Positions 15,426 through 22,858 are shown, numbered from the stretch's first letter. The stretch is DNA of 33,863 nucleotides from Thermobifida fusca NBRC 14071 = JCM 3263 (GCF_001592045.1 NZ_BCWB01000015.1:1-33863); one strand, 5' to 3'. The notes: generated by a model from the sequence alone, not told the origin. Program-made: numbers and translations.

Positions 15426-16046
15426 TCACAGGCCGGGCGCACCGTAGACGGGGAACCAGCGGCTCTTGTCCATTTCCATGGCCAGTTCCCCTTCGAGTGC
15501 GGCGCTGACCTGGAGTTCGAGGGCGTTGTCCCGGTCGTGGTCGCCTTTGGGGGCGAAGGGGTAGAACGTTCCCCGCTTGTACAGGTAGACGAGGGCGAGG
15601 CGCCGCCCGTCCGGGGCAGCGAAGACTACGAGCGAGCACAGCAGGGACGGCCCGAACCCGGCGCTTTCCAGGCTGGAGTTGACCGCGTGCAGGTCGGTGA
15701 CCAGGCCGGTGAGTCCTCCTCCTTCTTCGCTGGCGGGGGAGCGCACTACCAGCCACGTGTAGCCGTACTCGTCCCGCTGCACTTCGGTTGTCGGCCCGCT
15801 GCCGGTGTTGAGCAGGTCCAGGATCTCCTGTTGCACGGTGGCGAACGCTTCGCCTTCGGCGGGCCGGAACGCGACCGAGGCGTGGCCGGTGGGGCGCAGC
15901 CCGGTGGCGACGCGGAGGGTGATCGCGGCGGACGGCAGCGCGAAAAGCTGGTCCAGGTTGGCGCGGCGGGGCCGGGTGCGGCCGAGCAGGGTGTCGACCA
16001 GGTCGGTGATCCGCCGCCGGAGGCTCCGTCGGTGGTGCCGGGCCAC
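15426..16046 (-). CDS. pspAB: PspA-associated protein PspAB
   Basis: A 206-residue soluble protein matching the actinobacterial PspAB family, which is found with PspA, PspAA and the HtpX protease. A basic N-terminus (MARHHRRSLRRRITDLVD) leads into alternating strands and helices with the conserved block RDEYGYTWLVVRSP (about 91-104), then DLHAVNSSLESAGFGPSLLCSLVVF and the end VYLYKRGTFYPFAPKGDHDRDN...MDKSRWFPVYGAPGL. Biochemical function is unknown; association with envelope stress is inferred from gene neighbourhood. The GTG start lies 3 bases after the htpX stop, so the two are one operon. No membrane helix is predicted. Confidence 0.82.
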   Translation of the reverse strand: MARHHRRSLRRRITDLVDTLLGRTRPRRANLDQLFALPSAAITLRVATGLRPTGHASVAFRPAEGEAFATVQQEILDLLNTGSGPTTEVQRDEYGYTWLVVRSPASEEGGGLTGLVTDLHAVNSSLESAGFGPSLLCSLVVFAAPDGRRLALVYLYKRGTFYPFAPKGDHDRDNALELQVSAALEGELAMEMDKSRWFPVYGAPGL

Positions 16047-16049
16047 GGT

Positions 16050-16970
16050 TCAGGCTCCCCTTCCCAACTGTCGGGAGATCTCTGCGAGCTGCGCGAGCCG
16101 CTGTTCGGTCGGGGGGTGGGTGGACAGGAGCGCGCTGAGGCTGACGCCTTTCCCGCTCAGCGCGGGGGTGAAGAAGAACGCGTTGAACGGTTCGACCTGC
16201 CGCAAGTCCTGGGTGGGGATGCGGGCCATGTCCCCGCTGATTTTGACGAGTGCGCTGCTCAGCGCGGACGGCCGGGCGGTCAGGTAGGCGGCGGCGCGGT
16301 CGGCTGACAGCTCCCGGTAGCGGGAGAGGGCGCGGGTCAGCAGGAAGCTCAACGCCCACACGATCGCGCTGATCACGACCACGAGCAGCGCGATGACCGC
16401 GGGCGCAGGCCCGCCTTCCCGGCTGCGTCCGCCGCCGGTGAGGAGCGCGAACCGGGTCCCAGCTTGGACGAGGAAGCCCGCGACGATACCGAGGAAGGCG
16501 GCGACGGTCATCACAGCTACGTCGCGGTGCGCCACGTGGGACAGTTCGTGGGCGAGCACCGCTTCCAGTTCGACGTTGTCGAGCCGGCGCCGCAGCCCGG
16601 TGGTGACGCACACCATGGTGCTTCCCCGGCTGTGCCCGGTGGCGAATGCGTTGGGCACGTCGGTGTGCGCGACCGCGACTTTCGGTTTCGGCATGTCCGC
16701 GAGGGCGCACAGGCGGTCGACGACCGCGTGCAGTTCGGGGTCTTGCTGCGGCGTGACTTCGCGGGCGCCGAGCGCGGCCATGGCGATGCGGTCGGAGGCG
16801 AAGTACTGGACGAGTGCCACGCCCCCGACGACGAGGAGGACGAGCCACCACGGCATGCCGGCCCACAGCAGCGCTACCACGAACGCCGCGTAGACGAGGG
16901 CCAGCAGGACCATGGTGGTCGCCATGCGGACGGTGAGCCCTCGGTCGGGGATAAACCTGGTGCGTGCCAC
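16050..16970 (-). CDS. htpX: Membrane zinc metalloprotease HtpX
   Basis: An M48 protease of the cytoplasmic membrane that degrades misfolded or damaged membrane proteins. The 306-residue protein has two N-terminal helices (ATTMVLLALVYAAFVVALLWAG; WWLVLLVVGGVALVQYF), the zinc site HELSH (H141, E142, H145), two further helices (about 155-175 and 190-212), and the third ligand E220 in RYRELSADRAAAYL. The tail has THPPTEQRLAQL, also typical. I chose the GTG at 16970 (VARTRFIPDRGLTVRM), preceded by GGAAGGCGG. An in-frame ATG at 17039 adds 23 proline/arginine-rich residues unlike the family. It lies between pspAA and pspAB, giving a stress context. Confidence 0.92.
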   Translation of the reverse strand: MARTRFIPDRGLTVRMATTMVLLALVYAAFVVALLWAGMPWWLVLLVVGGVALVQYFASDRIAMAALGAREVTPQQDPELHAVVDRLCALADMPKPKVAVAHTDVPNAFATGHSRGSTMVCVTTGLRRRLDNVELEAVLAHELSHVAHRDVAVMTVAAFLGIVAGFLVQAGTRFALLTGGGRSREGGPAPAVIALLVVVISAIVWALSFLLTRALSRYRELSADRAAAYLTARPSALSSALVKISGDMARIPTQDLRQVEPFNAFFFTPALSGKGVSLSALLSTHPPTEQRLAQLAEISRQLGRGA

Positions 16971-17064
16971 GTCACACCGCCTTCCATCGGGTCCGGGTAC
17001 ACCCCTACGAGGTCGGGCAGGAGGGCCCCGGACGCCCACTGACCGGAGGGCCGGAAACGAAACA

Positions 17065-17092
17065 CGGGGCCGCCAGGGTCGTGGCGGCCCCG
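17065..17092 (-). terminator. Terminator between pspAA and htpX
   Basis: An 11-bp perfect stem CGGGGCCGCCA (17065-17075) / TGGCGGCCCCG (17082-17092), loop of six. On minus it is followed by TGTTTCGTTTCC. It lies 19 bases past the pspAA stop, so htpX-pspAB may need their own promoter or read-through. Confidence 0.8.
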
Positions 17093-17111
17093 TCCGGACC
17101 GGTGAGCGCGG

Positions 17112-17396
17112 CTACAGGCTGTCGGGGATGAGCCCTTCGTCCCCGAGCATGGCCCGCACTTCTTCCATGCTCGCGTCGGGCGGCGGAAGGATGTACTGCG
17201 ACGGTTGAAGGGAGTCGTCGGGCAGGGGTTTGCCGTCCGCGCGCACTCTGGCCAGCAGGTCGTGCAGCGCGACCCGGAAGCGGGCCTCGTCACCGGATTC
17301 GATGGCCTCTTCCAGCTTGCGGTCGAAGTCGTTGAGCACGTCGAGGTCGGCTTCGGACAGGTCCAGCTGCCCTTCGCCCATGATGCGGACGATCAC
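17112..17396 (-). CDS. pspAA: PspA-associated protein PspAA
   Basis: A 94-residue protein matching PspAA, a small partner encoded directly after pspA in many actinobacteria, archaea and cyanobacteria. It begins MIVRIMGEGQLDLSEADLDVLNDFD, the conserved strand and helix, then EARFRVALHDLLARVRADGKPLPDDSLQPSQYILPPPDAS, a recognisable family block, and a short C-terminal helix (MEEVRAMLGDEGLIPDSL). Function is not established; co-occurrence suggests it modulates PspA oligomers. The GTG overlaps the pspA stop in GTGA (4 bases), so it is translationally coupled to pspA. Confidence 0.85.
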   Translation of the reverse strand: MIVRIMGEGQLDLSEADLDVLNDFDRKLEEAIESGDEARFRVALHDLLARVRADGKPLPDDSLQPSQYILPPPDASMEEVRAMLGDEGLIPDSL

Positions 17397-18133
17397 GCGC
17401 CGCCTCCCTCGATCTGCTTGGGCGCGTTTCCGCCCTGGCCGAGCTCCCGCTTCATCGCTTCGAGCTCCCGCTCCACCGCGTCGGTGCTGGCCATGCGGTC
17501 GAGTTCCGCCTGGATGTCGTCGCGGGGCGCACCGCTGAGGTCGTCCAGCGCCCCCGAGGCCAGCAGTTCGTCGACGGCGCCAGCGCGGGCCTGGAGTTCC
17601 GCGGTCTTGTCTTCAGCGCGCTGGATCGCCAGTCCGACGTCGCCCATCTCCTCGGAGATGCCGGTGAGCGCCTCGCTGATCTGGGTCTGGGCCTGGGCGG
17701 CGGTGTAGGTGGCCTTGATGGTCTCCTTGCGGGTGCGGAAGGCTTCCACCTTGGCCTGCAGCCGCTGGGCGGCCAGAGTGAGCTTCTGCTCCTCGCTCTG
17801 CAATTGGGCGTGCTGCTCGTGCAGGCTGTCGAGCTGCGGCTGGAGCGCGGACTTGCGCTCCAGGGCTTCCCTGGCGAGGTCTTCCCGGCCCTGCGCCAGC
17901 GCGGCCCGACCCTGGTTGGTCAGTTTGGCGGCCTTCTGCTCCAACTGCTGGATCTGCAGTTCGATACGCTTACGGGAAGTAGCGACGTCAGCCACCCCGC
18001 GCCGCACCTTCTGCAGCAGTTCCAACTGCTTCTGGTACGAGTAGTCAAGGGTTTCCCGCGGGTCTTCCGCGGCGTCCAAGGCTTTGTTCGCCTTGGACTT
18101 GAAGATCATGGAAAGTCGCTGAAACACGCTCAT
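17393..18133 (-). CDS. pspA: Phage shock protein A / IM30 family
   Basis: An ESCRT-III-like coiled-coil protein that forms large oligomers on the inner face of the cytoplasmic membrane and helps keep it intact under stress. The 246-residue product begins with the amphipathic helix MSVFQRLSMIFKSKANKALDAAEDP, followed by almost continuous coiled coil to residue ~195 and an acidic C-terminal helix (DDIQAELDRMASTDAVERELEAMKREL). I chose the ATG at 18133, with GAGGA upstream, because the 20 residues added by an in-frame extension to 18193 are unlike the family. It is the first gene of pspA-pspAA and diverges from the DUF3043 gene. No pspF-type regulator is near. Confidence 0.93.
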   Translation of the reverse strand: MSVFQRLSMIFKSKANKALDAAEDPRETLDYSYQKQLELLQKVRRGVADVATSRKRIELQIQQLEQKAAKLTNQGRAALAQGREDLAREALERKSALQPQLDSLHEQHAQLQSEEQKLTLAAQRLQAKVEAFRTRKETIKATYTAAQAQTQISEALTGISEEMGDVGLAIQRAEDKTAELQARAGAVDELLASGALDDLSGAPRDDIQAELDRMASTDAVERELEAMKRELGQGGNAPKQIEGGGA

Positions 18134-18249
18134 CGGCGTGGCCGTCCTCTTTCTCGGTCCGTATCGGCTGTTCCCAGCGGGCGCTTCTTTCAACCTTATG
18201 CGCTCTGCCCGAGGGCCGCTATGAGTGGTGAGCGGCTACCCTGATGGGT

Positions 18250-18888
18250 GTGTTCCGTCGTCGCTCCGCCTCAGCATCCCAAGAGCAGGTCATGAGCAAT
18301 TCCACCAAGTCTGAGACCGACAAAGCGCCTGCCCGCAAGGGATACTCCCCGAAGAAGGGGGTTCCCACTCCCAAACGCAAGGAAGCAGCCCGGGAGCTCC
18401 GCAGGCCGCTGTCCGCCCCGAAGACGCGTCGGGAAGCCTACAAGCTGATGTGGGAGCGGGAGCGGCGGAGGCGGCAGCGGGAGCGTGCCGGGCTGGTCAA
18501 GCCGGAGGACCGCTACTTCCGGCCCCAGGACCTCGGTCCGGCCCGTGCGTTGGCCCGCGACTATGTCGACTCGCGCCGCACGCTCAGCGAGTTCTTCCTG
18601 TACTTTTCGCTGGCCATCATCGTGCTGATGTTCGTGCCCGTGCCCGAGGTCCAGTTGTTCGCCGCCTATGTGGTGTGGCCCATGATGATGGTGACGATCG
18701 TCATCGAGGGCTTCTTCACGGCGCGCCGCGTCAAGAAGCTGATCGCGGAGCACTATCCGAAGGAGACGGAGAACGTCCGCGGTTCCGGCATGTACGCGGT
18801 GATGCGCCAGGTGCAGATCCGCAAGCTGCGGCTGCCGAAGCCTCGGGTGAACGTGGGAGACGACTTTTTGGCGAAGCACCGCCGCTGA
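18250..18888 (+). CDS. DUF3043 membrane protein
   Basis: A 212-residue actinobacterial protein of unknown function matching DUF3043. The N-terminal ~85 residues are strongly basic and probably disordered (KGYSPKKGVPTPKRKEAARELRRP, then a run of Arg/Glu), typical of the family. Two adjacent membrane helices follow (FFLYFSLAIIVLMFV and FAAYVVWPMMMVTIVIEGFF, about 116-155), then a basic cytosolic tail ending in FLAKHRR. I chose the GTG at 18250 (VFRRRSAS, as in relatives). TACCCT at 18237-18242 has -10 spacing to this codon, suggesting a leaderless start; an ATG six bases earlier is the alternative. It diverges from pspA. Confidence 0.85.
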   Translation: MFRRRSASASQEQVMSNSTKSETDKAPARKGYSPKKGVPTPKRKEAARELRRPLSAPKTRREAYKLMWERERRRRQRERAGLVKPEDRYFRPQDLGPARALARDYVDSRRTLSEFFLYFSLAIIVLMFVPVPEVQLFAAYVVWPMMMVTIVIEGFFTARRVKKLIAEHYPKETENVRGSGMYAVMRQVQIRKLRLPKPRVNVGDDFLAKHRR

Positions 18889-18951
18889 CTGCGCCACAAC
18901 GGCCGTACTTCCGAGTAAGTTCGGTGGGCCGAGCAATTAAGGTGTACGGTC

Positions 18952-19956
18952 ATGGAATTCCGTCATCTCGGCAAGAGCGGACTTGTTGTCAGCGAAATCG
19001 CCTACGGAAACTGGATCACCCACGGCTCCCAGGTCGAAGAGGAGACGGCGATAGCGTGCGTGCACGCTGCGCTGGACGAGGGCATCACCACGTTCGACAC
19101 CGCCGACGTCTACGCCCAGGGGCGTGCCGAGGAGGTCTTGGGCAAGGCGCTCAAAGGGCAGCGCCGTGACGGCATCGAGATCTTCTCCAAGGTGTACTGG
19201 CCGGTGGGTCCGGGGAAGAACGACCGGGGCCTGTCGCGCAAGCACATCATCCGCGGGGTGGAGGAGTCGCTGCGCCGGTTGGGCACCGACTACCTGGACT
19301 TGTACCAGGCGCACCGGTTCGACTACGCCACCCCGTTGGAGGAGACGCTGCGCGCCTTCGACGACTTGGTGCGCCAGGGCAAGGTCCTCTACGTGGGTGT
19401 CTCGGAGTGGCGTGCCGAGGAGATCGAGCAGGCGCTGAAGATCGCCGACGAGATGGGCTTCGACCGGATCGTGTCCAACCAGCCGCAGTACAACATGCTG
19501 TGGCGGGTGATCGAAGCCGAAGTGGTGCCGCTGTGCAAGCGGGAAGGCATCGGGCAGATCGTCTGGTCGCCGATCGCGCAGGGCGTGCTGACCGGCAAGT
19601 ACAAGCCGGGGCAGCCGCCGCCTTCCGGTTCTCGGGCCACGGACGAGAAGTCGGGTGCCCAGTTCATCCGGAAGTTCCTCGACAACCAGCAGTTGCTGGA
19701 GCGGGTGCAGCAGTTGCTGCCGCTGGCCGCGGAGGCCGGGCTGACTCCGGCGCAGTTGGCGGTGGCGTGGGTGCTGCAGAACTCGAACGTGTCGGCGGCG
19801 ATCATCGGCGCGTCCCGGCCGGAGCAGGTGCGGGACAACGCCAAGGCGGCGGGGGTGAAGCTCGACGCCGAGCTGATGCGCCGTATCGACGAGATCCTGG
19901 GGGACGCTGTTGAGCGCGACCCGGCGCTGACCGCGAGCCCGAAGGAGCGGCCGTAG
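18952..19956 (+). CDS. Aldo/keto reductase
   Basis: An NADPH-dependent oxidoreductase of the AKR superfamily, 334 residues, (beta/alpha)8 barrel. It looks most like the potassium-channel beta-subunit-like group (MEFRHLGKSGLVVSEIAYGNW, IVSNQPQYNMLWR, WSPIAQGVLTGKY). The catalytic tetrad is complete: D49 and Y54 (TFDTADVY), K80 (IFSKVYW) and H121 (YQAHRFD). The cofactor region near the end is IIGASRPEQVRDN. The physiological substrate cannot be read from sequence. There is no ribosome binding site before the ATG; TAAGGT (18938-18943) has the right distance for a leaderless transcript. The gene appears to be transcribed alone. Confidence 0.92.
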   Translation: MEFRHLGKSGLVVSEIAYGNWITHGSQVEEETAIACVHAALDEGITTFDTADVYAQGRAEEVLGKALKGQRRDGIEIFSKVYWPVGPGKNDRGLSRKHIIRGVEESLRRLGTDYLDLYQAHRFDYATPLEETLRAFDDLVRQGKVLYVGVSEWRAEEIEQALKIADEMGFDRIVSNQPQYNMLWRVIEAEVVPLCKREGIGQIVWSPIAQGVLTGKYKPGQPPPSGSRATDEKSGAQFIRKFLDNQQLLERVQQLLPLAAEAGLTPAQLAVAWVLQNSNVSAAIIGASRPEQVRDNAKAAGVKLDAELMRRIDEILGDAVERDPALTASPKERP

Positions 19957-20038
19957 CCTGGGCGGGTCTGCTGCCCTCCGGGCACGGGTGAGTGTGCTCC
20001 CAGTTTCCGGTGCAGGGTGACGGCGCCCTGAATATCGT

Positions 20039-20087
20039 GCGCGGCACGTCTGGGTGGACGGTTCGCGTCCGCCCGGGCGTGCCGCGT
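20039..20087 (+). terminator. Long hairpin downstream of the aldo/keto reductase gene
   Basis: A 22-bp stem pairs 20039-20060 with 20066-20087 around GTTCG. Its irregular pairs are G-U on the plus-strand RNA, whereas the same positions would be A-C mismatches in a minus-strand RNA, so it is built to fold in the plus transcript. It starts 83 bases after the stop codon and has no T-tract. It is probably an RNA end structure for the upstream gene. Confidence 0.6.
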
Positions 20088-20163
20088 CGGGTGTGTGCGG
20101 GTGTCGGCTGCGGTGCGGCGCCTGCCGGGGCACGGGGGTTTCCCGACGGATCGGGCGGCTGTC

Positions 20164-20634
20164 CTATCGGCGTGCCGTCCGGGTGGCGTTGTCGAGCTGG
20201 CTGCTGAGGAATTCGACGAACGTGGCCGCGTACTTCCGCGGCTCGCCGTCTCCTTCGACGTAGCTCCAGACGCCGTCTTTGCCGTGTTCGAAGAAGTAGA
20301 ACGCGTAGCCCTGGTGGACGTAGAAGAAGAACCGCCCTTCCGTGGTGAGCCCAGGGTCGTCGTCCCGCGCGAACTCTTCGGCATATGCGTTGATCCCCAG
20401 GCAGTCCGGATAGTGGATGTCGGAGCCTTGGAAGAGGCTTCCTGCGCTCCGCCCGGCGCACCGTAGAAAGTCGACGTAGGCTTGCGGCACGGAAACGTCC
20501 TTTTTCTCCGCGAGCACCTCGGCGACTTCTTCCGGGGTGCAGCCTGTGATCTGCTCCGGGGTGGCGATTCCCCGTTCCATCAGTTCTTTCGTGAACCACT
20601 CAGGGTCGAAAGGCGCAGAGTCGCTTCTTCCCAT
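20164..20634 (-). CDS. SUKH (SMI1/KNR4) family protein, probable toxin immunity protein
   Basis: A 156-residue soluble protein with SUKH-superfamily features: ITGCTPEEVAEVLAEKKDVSVPQAYVDFLRCAG near the start, SDIHYPDCLGINAYAEEF in the middle, a strand-rich FFFYVHQGYAFYFFEHGKDGVWSYVEGDGEPRKYAATFVEFLSSQL at the end. SUKH proteins are frequent immunity proteins of bacterial polymorphic toxins, including deaminases. It lies on the same strand downstream of the toxin gene, the usual toxin-immunity order, but the gap is 242 bases, long for such a pair. I chose the ATG at 20634, preceded by AGAGGTGA; a GTG at 20643 is the alternative. That it neutralises this toxin is inferred. Confidence 0.82.
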   Translation of the reverse strand: MGRSDSAPFDPEWFTKELMERGIATPEQITGCTPEEVAEVLAEKKDVSVPQAYVDFLRCAGRSAGSLFQGSDIHYPDCLGINAYAEEFARDDDPGLTTEGRFFFYVHQGYAFYFFEHGKDGVWSYVEGDGEPRKYAATFVEFLSSQLDNATRTARR

Positions 20635-20876
20635 GGCCGTCACCTCTTCTTCCCCGAAAGCCCGAGGGTGCTGCTCGGACGTTCCCTGTTTCTCCGCTTG
20701 TGGCCGGGGCGCCGTGTGCGGGCACCCCGTTGTTCTGCCTGCGGGCCGCGGACAGCCTGAATTCTGCCCGGGGGTGGCGCCGACCCGCGACTAATGGTTC
20801 GTTCCGTGCCTTGAGCCGTCGGCTTCCCCGGGCCTGCTCCCTTGCGCGAGCTTTCTGTTTCTCCTTTCTTTCAGGC
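20635..20876 (-). other. Gap between toxin and immunity gene
   Basis: The 242 bases carry no recognisable gene. On minus, a good ribosome binding site (AAAGGAG) follows the toxin stop codon by about 10 bases but is not followed by a start codon. A 10-bp direct repeat CTGTTTCTCC (plus strand) occurs at 20686-20695 and 20855-20864. The gap may be the remnant of a lost small gene or may hold a separate immunity promoter. Confidence 0.35.
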
Positions 20877-22721
20877 TCAGGGGTAGGTCTGCCCGTCGCC
20901 GTAGGTGACTTTCACGTCGATGTTCGGGAATTCTCTCTTGAACTGTTCGATGATCCCTCCCGGATCGTCACCGGAGGGGGCGCGACCGCAGGAATGGCAT
21001 GGGGGAAGCTCCGTGTAGAGGTGGATTTCCCCGGTGATGTCGGTGCGCGGCGCGGTGATGCTCCCGTCCGGGTTGCGCGGGTTCAACTGCTGTGCCACGT
21101 GCTCCAGGATTTTGCGTTCCGTCTCGTATTCCCGGGTGTTTCCCACCGAGCCGTCGCGGTTGATGTCGGGTTTCGGCGTGTAGCGGGGGTTTGCGGGCAG
21201 CTCTACCGTGCCGGGACGTCCGTTCTGCCCGCTGACGCTCACCAGTTGCCCTGCGTTGAAACCGTCGATGCGGATGTCGGCGACCGCGACGTTCCGCCGG
21301 TGGCTGAGGGCCTGTCCTTGTTCTTCCCAGCGTTTCCGCCACTCCTGGGCCGCTTCAGGGCCGGCTTCGACCTCGATGGGGTGGGACTTGTCGATGCACC
21401 CTGCTTCGTTGTGGACGAGTGCGTCGGCTGCTCCGGCCGCAACGTAGTAGGTGTGCAGGTCGGCAACGGTGAGGTTGTGGACTCGCTGGGCTTCGGCTGT
21501 GCGGACCGCTACCGCACGGACCTGGACCCAGGTTCCGGCACTGGTCCGCAGCCACGTGCCCGGTTCCAGGTCGATGGCGGCCACCCACGTGGCGAGGCTG
21601 GGAACCCAGAACGGGTGCGCGTCGGTGGCGACCACGACACCGCCGTGCTCGGTGCCGTCGTCCACGGTGAGCTCCACCAGGGTGGTGGTGCTGTGGCTGG
21701 TGTGCAGGTCGGTGACGGTGCGGGGGCCTTCGGTGCCGGTGCGCGGGTCGAACGCCCACACGTCGTCCCCCACGGTGATGGTTTCGATGGGGGCGTACGT
21801 GCCGTCGGCCAGCAGCACGAGCGTGCCCGGCACGAAGCTGTTGCCCCGGCACGGCCGCGCCGGGGGCCGGGTGGTTTCGTCGTCGCTGCGGCGGTTGTCG
21901 CCGGGCTGGTCCCCGTCGGCGCGGACCGGTCCGGGGGTGGTCTCGGAGCCGCGGTCCTTGCCGCCCATGACGTTGAGGGCCCGGTTGCCTTTCTTGTACC
22001 AGCCGACGCCGGGGATCAGGCCGATGAGGTTTTCCGCGATGCCTTGGGCGACGGCATGCGTCTTGTCGCCGTTCTTCCAGTCTTCTTGGACCTCATCGCT
22101 GACGAGCAGGTCGAGGAAGAACCCGCCGGGGTCGGTGGTCACCTGGTTCCAGGTGTTCTTGGCGCCTTCGACGATGCTGTCTTTGGCGTCCGAGAACCAC
22201 TGCCCCGGGTCGTTCCACAGTTTTTTGGCGCCTTCCCACAGGCCGACGGCGTCGTCTTTGATCCCGGTGACGAAGTCGGCGCCCGCGTCCCAGATGCCGG
22301 TGCCGACGTCTTTCAGCCCTTGGCTGATCGTGTCCAAGAGTCCGCCACCGGTGTTCTGGTCGGCCGCGGTCGGCCCGCTGCCTCCACCCCCCGTGGGCAC
22401 GATGGTGCCCTCGTCAGAGCCGGTGCCGTCCGCAGGCGCGTTCTCCGGCGGGGAGTCCGGTGTGCCGGGCTGGCCAGCCCCTTCCCCGGACCCGTCCGGC
22501 GTAACGCCCCCTCCCCCGCTCGGGGTGGTGCCGTCTCCCTCAGGGGCGTCCATGGGGTCGCCGCCGAGGATGGCCGCTACCGCGGAGTCGACTGTTTCAG
22601 CGACGCGTGCCGCGATACCGGAGAATGCCAGGACGGCCACGATTGCCGCGGCCAGCACGAGGACCCCGGCATATTCCGTGAACGATGCTCCCCGTTCCGG
22701 GTCGTGAATCCGTCTGAGCAC
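20877..22721 (-). CDS. Polymorphic toxin: Flp-like leader, HINT domain, C-terminal deaminase
   Basis: A 614-residue multidomain toxin. Residues 1-37 look like a class III (Flp-type) prepilin leader: basic start, G11-ASFTEY with Glu at +5 and Tyr at +6, then a hydrophobic helix. A Gly/Pro/Asp-rich linker (about 54-115) and a Trp-rich pre-toxin helical region (about 118-275) follow. The HINT domain (291-438) keeps its catalytic residues: C291 (CRGNSFVPGT), T366xxH369 (ATDAHPF) and the terminal H437-N438 (ALVHN). It should therefore cut itself and free the last 176 residues. These resemble the BURPS668_1122-type toxin deaminases (NVAVADIRIDGFNAGQL, LPPCHSC with zinc ligands C575 and C578, GGIIEQFKREFPNIDVKV) and would deaminate bases in nucleic acid. 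The first motif reads E533-T-E535. GTG start with AGGTGG upstream. Confidence 0.88.
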   Translation of the reverse strand: MLRRIHDPERGASFTEYAGVLVLAAAIVAVLAFSGIAARVAETVDSAVAAILGGDPMDAPEGDGTTPSGGGGVTPDGSGEGAGQPGTPDSPPENAPADGTGSDEGTIVPTGGGGSGPTAADQNTGGGLLDTISQGLKDVGTGIWDAGADFVTGIKDDAVGLWEGAKKLWNDPGQWFSDAKDSIVEGAKNTWNQVTTDPGGFFLDLLVSDEVQEDWKNGDKTHAVAQGIAENLIGLIPGVGWYKKGNRALNVMGGKDRGSETTPGPVRADGDQPGDNRRSDDETTRPPARPCRGNSFVPGTLVLLADGTYAPIETITVGDDVWAFDPRTGTEGPRTVTDLHTSHSTTTLVELTVDDGTEHGGVVVATDAHPFWVPSLATWVAAIDLEPGTWLRTSAGTWVQVRAVAVRTAEAQRVHNLTVADLHTYYVAAGAADALVHNEAGCIDKSHPIEVEAGPEAAQEWRKRWEEQGQALSHRRNVAVADIRIDGFNAGQLVSVSGQNGRPGTVELPANPRYTPKPDINRDGSVGNTREYETERKILEHVAQQLNPRNPDGSITAPRTDITGEIHLYTELPPCHSCGRAPSGDDPGGIIEQFKREFPNIDVKVTYGDGQTYP

Positions 22722-22764
22722 TACCCACCTGTTTCAGCGACGCTTTTCCCTAGCCACACCAACG

Positions 22765-22782
22765 CCGCACATACGGGTGCGG
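22765..22782. repeat. Hairpin upstream of the toxin gene
   Basis: CCGCAC-ATACGG-GTGCGG is a 6-bp dyad 43 bases before the toxin GTG. The neighbouring sequence on minus (CACTAATTTCATACATT, just upstream) is notably AT-rich for this genome and may hold the toxin promoter. No clear -35 box is visible. Confidence 0.35.
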
Positions 22783-22858
22783 AATGTATGAAATTAGTGG
22801 CTTTCCGTTACCGTGTATAGGGCCCCAGGAACTAAAACACGGGCCTCAAACACGGCGG

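Noticed and set aside
16971-17039. Longer htpX starting at an ATG at 17039
   Set aside because: Adds a proline/arginine-rich stretch absent from the family; the GTG at 16970 has a ribosome binding site.
20700-22820. A 706-codon open frame on plus opposite the toxin gene
   Set aside because: No ribosome binding site or recognisable domain; the minus strand encodes the HINT toxin with conserved residues.
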